Of a stretch of 64,000 nucleotides of DNA, positions 20,901 through 28,961 are shown in pieces (the stretch's first letter is position 1; each line of letters starts with the position of its first letter). The notes beneath the pieces are model-generated. The model searched no databases, was not told where the DNA came from, and saw only the letters and a list, made by a program, of their open reading frames with translations. Made by a program: the position numbers and the translations under genes. The stretch comes from Chloroflexota bacterium (GTDB lineage: Bacteria; Chloroflexota; Anaerolineae; Caldilineales; Caldilineaceae): contig BOKO01000006.1 of assembly GCA_016861025.1 (NCBI GenBank), positions 274,063 through 338,062 on the forward strand. Reading direction: 5' to 3'.

Positions 20901-23900
20901 AGCCCACCTCCAGCAGCTCGACTGCGCCGACGCCGGTCAGATTGAACCAGCGCTCCACGCCTGTGGTGGGGGCGTAGCCCGACGGCAGATTGACGCGCGC
21001 CCGATACACGCCGACCGGCAGGTTGGGAAAGCTGAAATAGCCGGTGTTCCAGGACGGGCCATTGGCGGTCACCGTGCTGGCGACTTCCCCACCGCTGGCG
21101 TTGTAGAGCACCACCGGGATGCCGTTGTTGCTGGGCACGTTGCTCTCGGTGCAGTTGTTGCCGTTGGCGCGGACACCCAGCGGCGCACAGCGATCCCAGA
21201 AGGCGTAGCCGGCGATGGTCTGCGGGTTGGTGGGGTTGTAGGGGTAGTAGACGTTGGCGTGGGTGTTGTTGTCCAGCGTGACGATTTGCGAATAAGTGGG
21301 CCAGCCTTCCTGCCCGGGGATGTCCGGGGCGGGGATCAGGCGCACCTCCAGCGTGGCCGGGTTCAGGTTCCAGTTGCTGGTCGCGGGCTGGCTGGCGGGC
21401 AGGTAGCCGGTTTCGATCAGGCTGCCGCTGAGGGTACGCACTTCGTAGATGCAGGCGAATCCCTGGCCGAATGTTCCCGCCAGTTGGCAGAACATGTTCA
21501 GCGAGCGAGAGAGCGTGCCGCTAAAGTTAAGCGTGGCGGCGCTGTCGTTGCTGACCACCGCCGTTCGCTCCGCCGGCGTCAGTTGCAAACCGGGGACCAG
21601 GTTGGCGATCTCGCCCCACGGCCGCACCGTGTATGTACCCGGCGCTAACCCCTCCACCAACGCCTCCCCCTGGGCGTTGGTAAAAGCCACCCGCACCTGG
21701 CTGCCATCCAGCAGCAGCTCGAAGGGCAGGAAGGTGATCGGCAGCGCCTGCCCGTTGACCACCTGCACCGCTTTGATGGTCAACTCGCCCTTCTTCAGCA
21801 GCGTCCAGTTTTCTACGGCGCTGCCGTTGAGCGTCGCCGGCACGAAGCGCTGTGTCACGCCATCGGCGGTGACGTAGGTGGCGGGTGGGGCGAGTTGCAG
21901 GGTGTAGTTGCCGTTGTCCAGGCCGAAGAAGCCGTAGCCGCCACCGGGGAAGAACAACGGTTGCAGGTTGCCCGGCAGCAAGTTCAGGGCCGCGCCGCTG
22001 ACGGCCGCGCCGCTGCTGTCGCTGATCTGCCCGCCTATCGTCCCACCGGCGGCGAAGGGCAACTGCACGCTGACCATGTTCATGCCCGCCACGTACACCT
22101 CGACCTCACGGCTGGCGGGATAGATGCCGCTCGCCACGTTCATCTGCACCCGGTACAGGCCCGGTTCGCTGATACGGAAGGCGTAGGCCCCGTGGCTCCA
22201 GCTTGAACCGGTGACGTGGGTGGCGAGTTGATTGCCGTTGGCGTCTAGCAGGCGGACGGTGTAGCTGTTCAGCGGAAACTCGTTCGGGTCAGGGTAGCCA
22301 TTGGCGTTGCTGTCAAGCCAGGCGCGGCCGACGATGTAGCCATCGTCCTCCGGCTGCGGCACAAACGGCACCGACATGATGCCGAAGTTGACTTCGGTGC
22401 CGCCGTCTGCGCCCATGGCCACGGGCACCGGGTTGGGGGTGGAAATGCAGTTGGCGATAATGGAGCAGACGTAGAGGTTGGTGGCCTCCACCAGGTAGAC
22501 CCCGGCCTGGGGCGTGAAGATCTGGTAGTTGCCATGAATATCGCGTCCAGCCGTCAGCACGGTGTGGGGTGGCTCTTGCAAGGTGGTGGTGACAATCGTG
22601 TTCTGCACGACGTTGTAGCTGGTCTCGCCCAGGCCGAAGAAGCCATCCGCATCGCGGTCGAGCCAGATGACGCCGTTGATATTCGCCGGCTCCAGGACGC
22701 TGACCAGGGTGCTGGTGATGGCGCTACTGCTGTTGTTTTCGGCTGCCACGGTGACCGTGTAGGTTCCCGGTGTGGCAAAGGTGTGTTCGACCAGCGCGCC
22801 GCTGCCCAGCCCGCCGTCGCCGAACTCCCAGGCATAGTCGATGCCCGTGCCCGCGCTGATGCTGGCGACAAACTGCGCGGGCAAATCGGCGTAAATGGGC
22901 GGCGTTACCTGGATGGACAGCCCGGCAATCGGCACATCGGCCACCCCTCCGGCCGCGTAAGCCAGCGAAAACTCCGAGGTGCTGCCATCGGCATGGGTGG
23001 CGGTAGCGCTGACGAACTGGTTGGGCGGGATGGCAGCAGGCAGGGTCACGTCGAAGGCTGCATCGCCGCTGACGTCGGTGGCGACGCTGGTCGCGCCCAG
23101 GTAGTACTCCCCTTCGCCGTAGCCGCTGGGGTCGGCAGCCGCGCTGTAGTAGAAATCCAGGGTGAAGGAAACGTTCGGGTTGCTGTTCAGCGTGCCATGA
23201 ATGCGCGTCGTGCCGTTGGCATAACTTTGGGCGAAGGTGACGACCGGGTAGTTTTGCAAGTTGTTACCGCCGGTGTCCGGGTCGTCCGGGTCGTTGATGT
23301 TGACGCCATCCGGCCAGCGCAGGTCAATGCCCAACTGCGAGTTGGCGTAGATGCGGTTGCCGCGAATGCTGTTGCTGAGACCGGTGTTGCCCACTCTCAC
23401 GCCGCTGTAGAACGCCGACACCGTGCCGTTGTGGGCGATAATGTTGGCTTCGCCCGACCCGGTACCGCCGATGAGGTTGTTGTTGCCCGATAGGAAAAGC
23501 CCGTTCTGCCCATTGCCCAATGGCGTCACGCCATCCGCGCCCACGCCAATCCGGTTGCCGGTAATCAGCATATTGGACGAATGGGTAATGATGCCTTCGT
23601 AAGTGTGGCCGGCGATCACGTTGTCGCGGATGATGACCGGTACGCTGGATGTGCCGCCGATGCCGTAATTGTTGGGCAGGGCGGCCAGGCCCGTGGCGTT
23701 CACCCCCATCCAATTCCCGGCGATGATGGTCGGCGGCGCGTCGGGGTTGGGCAGGTTGTTGAAGTAGATAGCCGAGATGGAGGTCTGGCTGTTGCCGGAG
23801 ATCAGGTTGCGTTCCAGCTCGTCGGAGAGGCCGTCGCTGTTGGTGCCGATGCGGTTGCCGTAGCCGCCCAGAATAATGCCGGCGCGAGGTGCGCCGCCGT

Positions 23901-25065
23901 ACCCGTTGGGGATGGAGTTCATGCCGGTGATGTCCGTGCCGATCTTGTTGCCGGCGACGACGTTATTCAGCGCGCCGGTCTGTTGGAGCATGACGCCAAA
24001 ATCAATGTTGCCGGAGATCAGATTGCCTTCCAGGGCGTCGGAGACGCCGTCGCCATCGGTGCCGATGAGGTTGTCGTAAGCGACGTAGACGCGCACCCCT
24101 TCCACCTGGATGCCTACGCCGGCCGTGCCGCTGGCGTTCGTGCCGATCAGGTTGCCGGAGATGCGGTTGTGGTGGCTGCGGTTGACGGTGGCGCCGGTAA
24201 GTTGGATGTTGTAGGTGTTGCCGCTGATGACGTTGCCTTCCAGGGCGTCCCCCTGGCCGTCGCCGTCTGTGCCGATGACGGTGTAAGCTGCTTCCTGGAT
24301 GAGGATGCCGTTAGTGGCGACAGTTTGATTGTTTACGCCGACTGAGGCCGTACCCGCGGCGTTCAACCCAATATAGTTGCCCATGATCTTGTTGCCGGTG
24401 GTGGTGGGCTGGTAAATCCAGATGTTCTGCTCGACGTTGGCAGAGATGACGTTGCGTTCGGCCACGTCGTTCACGCCGTCGGCGTTCGTGCCGATGCGGT
24501 TGTTGCTGGAGCCGCCGTCAATCCAGATGCCGCGCTGGTTGGCGATGCGGGTGTCCCCGGCAAAGTTCGTGCCGATGTAATTGCCGTAAACCCAGTTGCC
24601 GCCGCCGGTTTGCAGGCGGATGCCGCCAGCGAAGCTGCCGATGGCAAAGCCATTGATCACCAGCCCGCGCACGGTGCTGCCGCCGCCGGTGATGTTCAAG
24701 CCGACCACGCTGCTGCCTGCCAGGCTGCCGTTGAGCTCGATCAGCGGCGGGCCGGTGTAGCCTGCGCCGCCCTGGCTCCAGCCGTCGATGGTGACCGCCT
24801 CGCTGATGATCGGCAGCACGCCTGTCGGCTGGAGCGTTTGCTGGCTGCCGGTGGCGCCGATGGCGAAGGTGATGGTGTCGGCGCCGGGGTTGGCGTTGGC
24901 GTCGAGGATGGCCTGGCGCAGTGAGCCAGCGCCGCTGTTGGCGGTGGTGGTGACGGTGAAGGTAGCCGCGCGCGCCGGCGTCGCCAGCAGGAGCAAGCCA
25001 ACCAGAAGCAGCATCAGGACGCACAGGCTGCGCCGCACCCAGAGATGTTCAACGTTCGTTCGCAT
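17983..25065 (-). CDS. giant secreted beta-helix / PKD / SdrD_B-repeat surface protein
   Basis: A 2,360-residue exported protein, probably an adhesin or cell-surface fibre. Start ATG at 25065 has GGGAG eight bases upstream and opens a clear signal peptide ending near TPARA. In order: a right-handed beta-helix of repeated NYIGTN, NVISGN and NRIGT motifs (about 24960-23150); a PKD domain with WEFGDGG (about 22925-22690); then about a dozen SdrD_B/Cna_B-like domains, many opening with the calcium-binding pattern D-x-(N/D)-x-(N/D)-G (WLDRDADG, WLDSNANG, FRDNDGNG, FRDDNGNG, FVDLDADG, YEDWDGDG, WLDSNGDG). The end is LYLPLVNR, with no LPXTG, membrane anchor or PEP-CTERM motif. It is preceded by a small coupled gene and a BTAD regulator. 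Confidence 0.88.
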   Translation of the reverse strand: MRTNVEHLWVRRSLCVLMLLLVGLLLLATPARAATFTVTTTANSGAGSLRQAILDANANPGADTITFAIGATGSQQTLQPTGVLPIISEAVTIDGWSQGGAGYTGPPLIELNGSLAGSSVVGLNITGGGSTVRGLVINGFAIGSFAGGIRLQTGGGNWVYGNYIGTNFAGDTRIANQRGIWIDGGSSNNRIGTNADGVNDVAERNVISANVEQNIWIYQPTTTGNKIMGNYIGLNAAGTASVGVNNQTVATNGILIQEAAYTVIGTDGDGQGDALEGNVISGNTYNIQLTGATVNRSHHNRISGNLIGTNASGTAGVGIQVEGVRVYVAYDNLIGTDGDGVSDALEGNLISGNIDFGVMLQQTGALNNVVAGNKIGTDITGMNSIPNGYGGAPRAGIILGGYGNRIGTNSDGLSDELERNLISGNSQTSISAIYFNNLPNPDAPPTIIAGNWMGVNATGLAALPNNYGIGGTSSVPVIIRDNVIAGHTYEGIITHSSNMLITGNRIGVGADGVTPLGNGQNGLFLSGNNNLIGGTGSGEANIIAHNGTVSAFYSGVRVGNTGLSNSIRGNRIYANSQLGIDLRWPDGVNINDPDDPDTGGNNLQNYPVVTFAQSYANGTTRIHGTLNSNPNVSFTLDFYYSAAADPSGYGEGEYYLGATSVATDVSGDAAFDVTLPAAIPPNQFVSATATHADGSTSEFSLAYAAGGVADVPIAGLSIQVTPPIYADLPAQFVASISAGTGIDYAWEFGDGGLGSGALVEHTFATPGTYTVTVAAENNSSSAITSTLVSVLEPANINGVIWLDRDADGFFGLGETSYNVVQNTIVTTTLQEPPHTVLTAGRDIHGNYQIFTPQAGVYLVEATNLYVCSIIANCISTPNPVPVAMGADGGTEVNFGIMSVPFVPQPEDDGYIVGRAWLDSNANGYPDPNEFPLNSYTVRLLDANGNQLATHVTGSSWSHGAYAFRISEPGLYRVQMNVASGIYPASREVEVYVAGMNMVSVQLPFAAGGTIGGQISDSSGAAVSGAALNLLPGNLQPLFFPGGGYGFFGLDNGNYTLQLAPPATYVTADGVTQRFVPATLNGSAVENWTLLKKGELTIKAVQVVNGQALPITFLPFELLLDGSQVRVAFTNAQGEALVEGLAPGTYTVRPWGEIANLVPGLQLTPAERTAVVSNDSAATLNFSGTLSRSLNMFCQLAGTFGQGFACIYEVRTLSGSLIETGYLPASQPATSNWNLNPATLEVRLIPAPDIPGQEGWPTYSQIVTLDNNTHANVYYPYNPTNPQTIAGYAFWDRCAPLGVRANGNNCTESNVPSNNGIPVVLYNASGGEVASTVTANGPSWNTGYFSFPNLPVGVYRARVNLPSGYAPTTGVERWFNLTGVGAVELLEVGYQLNTNQVLGGRVFRDNDGNGLYDPAWDDPVAGASVAVTTPSGQSVANRTTASDGSYQVSPINSGEYRVTLNHDGKSWTRDASIPVDGGVPLIDFALPPDNQPRVLVFIDGNHNGVVDAGEQRLASVAVRLRDVPCGSSGAELQMVNSNDGGLATFNPVASGLTPVCAQAMDGLPDGLLPASPNGVNVPRSGGAPMPLAVQAVNTLLVRAFLDSNSNSTRDSDEPFISGGSITINSIQQTISSAGATFYLPTGVYALSFTPPTGYSSLWEIAGVSVAQAAQTLSLPLRDAGRISGKVFPPNTGGFSLGGSSLASGLTVQLQNIATAATVATTGDSYGNFSFVNLAPATYRLRLPAPPPGYTVNSEPLITYQTGQILSNNNLSLVPVGHIVGAVYNDMNSNQQWDNNEPGVSDYAVRLVGAGGQQVAVATPDTAGYFRFEGLSANTPYALQLVSAPSSLFITTSPGVFTVGAEHTVVQLGVGVETPPTAGNQYVGGVVRYQQGEALIPIAGARIIYYASVNGSCNVANPTIQYDQYTGLDGGYGSSGTGGCFRVVDVPGFNHSAAYGWGGCGPYSAGCYLINGGYGRIIDITLTPTPPPLRASANGTAQVVWSAFRDDNGNGARDPGEPGLAGATLADGSSSGVSGQTGWGQPLALVGGLHTLTITPPDGYVVNGPTIRHLSVQGADVTLPAIPLRPAGLTTVQAFVDLDADGVQDAGETGVGGVNVSLTGAAAANATTTANGRAQFANLPDGAYTLTAVAPIGYAAIASRTINLAQGGAIQLALQLPGLVSAVVYEDWDGDGRQQPDEPLFRTSFTLTLDAVQAKTMGGRSLFLGTAVGSYALAATTPTVQPQSITLVANAGQGAALAVAAPNTIRGSVWLDSNGDGMRQSWEAPLAGVPVTMAGQTAVTDNNGRFIFIGVATAAYQLSIALPDGLSAAITPITLSTERGGVVGIAVVERREWSLYLPLVNR

Positions 25066-25255
25066 GGTTGTCGTCTCCCTTTGGTTCAAGCTGGCGCAAA
25101 AACGTCCACAGATCAGCTGGCGCCGTAAACCGTCGCCGCACGCCACTCTGTACATGCTCGACTTCGGCGCGCCATTGCGCGAGTGCTGGCGGTTCGGTCT
25201 CTTCCTGCCAGACGCGCACCAGATATGAGGTATAGTGAGATGGTTCGTTGTGCAT
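25049..25255 (-). CDS. small conserved protein of unknown function
   Basis: A 68-residue hydrophilic protein starting MHNEPSHYTSYLVRVW. The pattern of SYLxRxW, then a tryptophan-containing WRAEVE and a C-terminal DLWTFLRQLE resembles short proteins often found near BTAD or TPR regulators in Chloroflexota. The role is not known to me. It lies between the regulator (59 bases upstream) and the giant surface gene, whose ATG at 25065 lies inside it, so the two overlap by 17 bases and may be co-translated. Confidence 0.6.
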   Translation of the reverse strand: MHNEPSHYTSYLVRVWQEETEPPALAQWRAEVEHVQSGVRRRFTAPADLWTFLRQLEPKGDDNHANER

Positions 25256-25314
25256 GGCGGGAGGATAGCAGAGCGGTGTCCGCAGATTGTCCGCAGGTCT
25301 CTATCGGGTGTACT

Positions 25315-28300
25315 TCAGCATATTGATGGGCGGGAAGGTTTCTCTGCCCGCCTTGGTAGCGTTGCGCCTGCGACGCTCTCCCGCAAAAACGCCTCCCGCA
25401 ACCCCGGATCGCTGAACAGCGCCGCCTGCGCATCCAGCGCGGCATACGCCGCCGCCAGCGCCGCCTGGTCACCCGTCACCTGATAACGCATAGCGTGCAG
25501 CCGCACGTCATAGCGGCGCAGGTCGGTGGCGGCGAGGTGGCGCTCCGCTTCGGCAACCGCATACGCCGCCAGTGTCCTCTTCCCATGCGCCCACGCCGCC
25601 TGCGCCAGCAAGAGCAGCACATCGGCGTCGTGCGGCGTGGCGTGCGCACGCCACCACCCCACTGCCGGTTGCACGACCGCCAGCGCCACCGCCGCATTGC
25701 CCGTCGCCAACTGAAACTCCGTCATTGCCTTCGCCCAAGCCAGATAGGGACGCCCCGGCGCAAGCCTGGAGGTATCCAGCGAGCCGAGCAGCGCGCCGGC
25801 GACCTCAACCTCGCCTGCGGCGATCAGGACGCGCGCCAGCCCGGCGCGATGCCAGATGCCGTACTCCGAATCGGCAGGCAGCCCCACCGCCTGGCTGAGT
25901 TCCACCAGTTTGCGCATGGCGTCGATGGCGTCGGTGTGCTGCCCCATGTTGCTGCTATAGAGACCGTAGTTATAGAGCACGGTCCCATACGCCCACGGAT
26001 CGTCGAGCGTGCGATAAAGGTCGAGCAGCGGACGCAGCAGACTGCGCGCCTCCTCCCAGCGACCGAGGTACGCGTTCGCCTCGCCCAACTCGCGCAGTGC
26101 ATCGGCAAAAGCAGGATGAGGTTGGCTGTTTGGGGAATAGGAAGTAAGCGCCAGCGCCTGTTGCGCAGATTCACGCGCTGCGGTGCATTGCCCCTCGGCG
26201 CGCTGGGCGAACGCCAGATTGCAGAGCGCCTGATAGTGCGTCTGCCGGTCGCCAGCTTCATGCGCCAGCCGACACGCGATCTCCAGATGCGTCAACCCCT
26301 CGCGTGATCGTCCCAACGCATCAGCTAGATGCCAGCCAAACGTCTGATGGATGCGCGCTGCAGCCCGCAGATCGCCAAGTCGCGCTGCCAGGGCAAGCGC
26401 CTGCGTCGCGCCCTCCTCCACCGCTGGCAGTTCCGATTGCAGCACGTGCAGGCTGATCTGCGCCTCCAGCGCATCGAGGCGAGCATGATCATCCTGCATG
26501 AGGTCAGCCAGCCGCAGCAGCTCGTCGATGTCCGCCTGCCACGCTGGAATCTGCACCAGGATGCGGCGCAATGCCAGCCGCTGACGTAGCGGTTGGATTT
26601 TGAGCGTCATCGGCTGCGCCACATGCGCCAGCAGCGCAAACGCGCGCTCAAGATGGGTCAGCGCCACGCCAAACGCGTACTGATCACGCGCTTGCGCCGC
26701 TGCCTGCTGTTCATACGTAATCGCCGTCTCCCACTGCTCCGCTGCTGCGAAATGTTGCGCCAGGGTCGCCGCATCGGTGGGGCGTAGACGCTGCAATGCT
26801 TCCGCGGCGCGGCGGTGAAGCAGCTTGCGTCGCCACGGCGTCAACCCGGCGAGCACCGTCATGCGCAGCAGCGCATGCGGAAATTCCATTGTGGCGGAGG
26901 GCGATCCACGGTTGGGCAGCCGTAGAAATTGATGCGCAGTCAGCTCGTCAAGCACATCGACGGTCTCTTCAGGTGTGCGCGCTGCAGTCGCTTGCACCAA
27001 CGCATCGTCAAGATGGGGATCGAGGATGGCGGCCGCCTCCAAGAACTGGCGCGCAAGCGGACGCAAATGCGTCAAGCGCGCCTGGATTGCCTCACGCACA
27101 GTGGCTGGCAGCGGCAGATCGGACGGCGGATTGCTGAGTTGATCGCGCTTCTGTAGCTCGCGCAGCGTTTCCAACATAAAGAACGGGTTGCCGCCGGTGA
27201 TGGCATGGATGCGCGCAGTCAGATCGGATGCAAGGAGATGCGGTAGATATGCAAACAACCGCTGCGCCGCGTCCAGGCTCATCGGCTCGATCACCTCCTC
27301 AGCCAGCCGTCTGGCTCTCATCCAACGCTGACGCAAGTTGTCAATCGCAGGTGTGCAGGTCGCTGCCGACGCCACAACAACCAGCGCACTGGAGTTGGTG
27401 GCGACCAACGAACCCAGCCAGCCAAGCGTTGCCTCATCGGCAAGATGCAAGTCATCCATGCAGAATAACAACGATTCTTGCCCGGCAAACTCGCGCAAGG
27501 TGCAGGTAAGCGCAGTGTAAAGATGCTGCTGCGCAAGCGCCGTGTGAGCTGTCACGGGTGCGGCGAGATCAGGAAATATTCCCCGCAGTTCGGGCAGCAA
27601 CGGCAGGAGTTCGCTGCGCCAGTGCGGCGGAACTCTTTCCCATAAAGCATGGTCTGATAGCGTTGAGCGCAACGCCTGAATCAGCGGAGCATAGGGCAGC
27701 GACTCACTGCCAACATGACACACAGCAACCAGCACTGCACCGCGCCAACGCGCCACCAACTCACGCAGCAGCCGCGACTTGCCCATACCCGCCTCACCCA
27801 TGATCAGGATCAAACCGGCGCGATCCGTTCGCCCACGCGCAAAGCGATTACAGACATCGTGCAGTTGCGTCAGCAGTTCATCCCGCCCGACCAGCGGCAG
27901 ATCGAGCGAGGGCGTCACCGGCACTTCGGGCTTTGCTGCGGGCTGCCAGTTTATGTGCAAGGCAGCGCGCGTCTCTGGCAATGGACTGACGCCGAGCTCG
28001 CGCTCCAGCAGAAGCGTACACTGTTCGAACTGACGTTGCGCGGCGACGCGGTCGCCAGAGGCAACGTAGAGTGCGATCAGGCGGCGGTGCATCGGCTCCG
28101 CCAGCTCGTCGACCGACAGATAGCGCCGCGCATGGTCGATCGCTGCCAAAAGGTCGCCGGCTGTCGTATAGTGTTCGACCAATTTTTCCAACAGCGAGAG
28201 GTGCATCGCGGCAAAGCGCCGCGCTGTCGTCGCCTGCCATGCTGCATATTCGGGGACGTCCGCCAACTCAAAACCGGCCAAAAACTCGCCGCCGTAGAAT

Positions 28301-28647
28301 ACAAGGGTGGATGCAAGCGTTGCGACATCGTTCGTGGCGTAGCCTGCGACAAAGGCATGACAGTCCACAGTGACTTGCCCCAGATCGAGTGCAGCCATCT
28401 CCTCATCAACAAGCAGCAGCCGTGGATCAGGCAACGCTGCGCGCAAGGCGGAGAGCAGGCGCGTCAACTGGCGGCGCGCCTGTGCGTCAGGCTCATCAGG
28501 CCAGAAGAGAAAGGCGAGGTGGCTCCGCGGCGTCGGCATCGCTTCCGCAGCCAGGCGGTAGAGCAGTGCGCGCACCTGGCGGCGATGTAGCGTCCACGAT
28601 TTTCCTTGCCACAAGAGTTGAGGCGCCCCTAACAAATGAATCTCCAT
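25315..28647 (-). CDS. BTAD/SARP-like transcriptional regulator with AAA ATPase and TPR domains
   Basis: A 1,110-residue activator of the large STAND-like type. N-terminal winged helix (about 1-95, with the RRQVRALLYRLA and WPD segments), then the bacterial transcriptional activator domain (about 96-235, ending FEQCTLLLERELGVSPLPET), then an AAA ATPase with Walker A G284-E-A-G-M-G-K290-S and Walker B LLFCMDDLHLAD, a winged linker, and a C-terminal TPR superhelix (about 640-1090). Such proteins couple ATP-dependent oligomerisation to activation of nearby operons. Downstream on the same strand are the small gene and the giant surface protein, the likeliest targets. The inducing signal is unknown. 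Confidence 0.9.
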   Translation of the reverse strand: MEIHLLGAPQLLWQGKSWTLHRRQVRALLYRLAAEAMPTPRSHLAFLFWPDEPDAQARRQLTRLLSALRAALPDPRLLLVDEEMAALDLGQVTVDCHAFVAGYATNDVATLASTLVFYGGEFLAGFELADVPEYAAWQATTARRFAAMHLSLLEKLVEHYTTAGDLLAAIDHARRYLSVDELAEPMHRRLIALYVASGDRVAAQRQFEQCTLLLERELGVSPLPETRAALHINWQPAAKPEVPVTPSLDLPLVGRDELLTQLHDVCNRFARGRTDRAGLILIMGEAGMGKSRLLRELVARWRGAVLVAVCHVGSESLPYAPLIQALRSTLSDHALWERVPPHWRSELLPLLPELRGIFPDLAAPVTAHTALAQQHLYTALTCTLREFAGQESLLFCMDDLHLADEATLGWLGSLVATNSSALVVVASAATCTPAIDNLRQRWMRARRLAEEVIEPMSLDAAQRLFAYLPHLLASDLTARIHAITGGNPFFMLETLRELQKRDQLSNPPSDLPLPATVREAIQARLTHLRPLARQFLEAAAILDPHLDDALVQATAARTPEETVDVLDELTAHQFLRLPNRGSPSATMEFPHALLRMTVLAGLTPWRRKLLHRRAAEALQRLRPTDAATLAQHFAAAEQWETAITYEQQAAAQARDQYAFGVALTHLERAFALLAHVAQPMTLKIQPLRQRLALRRILVQIPAWQADIDELLRLADLMQDDHARLDALEAQISLHVLQSELPAVEEGATQALALAARLGDLRAAARIHQTFGWHLADALGRSREGLTHLEIACRLAHEAGDRQTHYQALCNLAFAQRAEGQCTAARESAQQALALTSYSPNSQPHPAFADALRELGEANAYLGRWEEARSLLRPLLDLYRTLDDPWAYGTVLYNYGLYSSNMGQHTDAIDAMRKLVELSQAVGLPADSEYGIWHRAGLARVLIAAGEVEVAGALLGSLDTSRLAPGRPYLAWAKAMTEFQLATGNAAVALAVVQPAVGWWRAHATPHDADVLLLLAQAAWAHGKRTLAAYAVAEAERHLAATDLRRYDVRLHAMRYQVTGDQAALAAAYAALDAQAALFSDPGLREAFLRESVAGATLPRRAEKPSRPSIC

Positions 28648-28827
28648 GTTGAAGATTGTAACAGGAAAATGACATGTTGTTGCGGTGCACTGCCCACCAA
28701 AAATGGGGTGTAATTCAAGGGTGTCCGTCGTGGGTCATCGCCTCTTGCATGACGGGACGCAATGTCACCGCAGGAGGCGACGACCTGCTTTGCCCCAGCC
28801 GCCAAGCAGACCCGTCAGAAGAAACGC

Positions 28828-28856
28828 TTGCCAATCGATGCGTTACTGTAGATAAT
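28828..28856 (+). promoter_or_regulatory. putative sigma-70-like promoter upstream of the TPP decarboxylase
   Basis: TTGCCA at 28828-28833, a 17-base spacer and GATAAT at 28851-28856. This lies in the 314-base gap 28648-28961 between two divergent genes, which otherwise shows no gene, repeat or recognisable riboswitch. Confidence 0.4.
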
Positions 28857-28961
28857 TTCTGTGCAGCGATCGCTTCCCAAGGCGGGCTGGCGTTTTCTTC
28901 TCAAAGATTGCTCTTTAGATGGCCCGGTGTTTACGATCAGTATGTACGATCAGGAGCCCGA

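Noticed and set aside
28648..28961. Thiamine or T-box riboswitch before the TPP decarboxylase
   Set aside because: No TPP-riboswitch core or T-box sequence was found; only a promoter-like element was seen.
28674..28961. N-terminal extension of the TPP decarboxylase
   Set aside because: The extra 96 codons have no family similarity and overlap the promoter-like element; the ATG at 28962 has a ribosome site and matches the family start.
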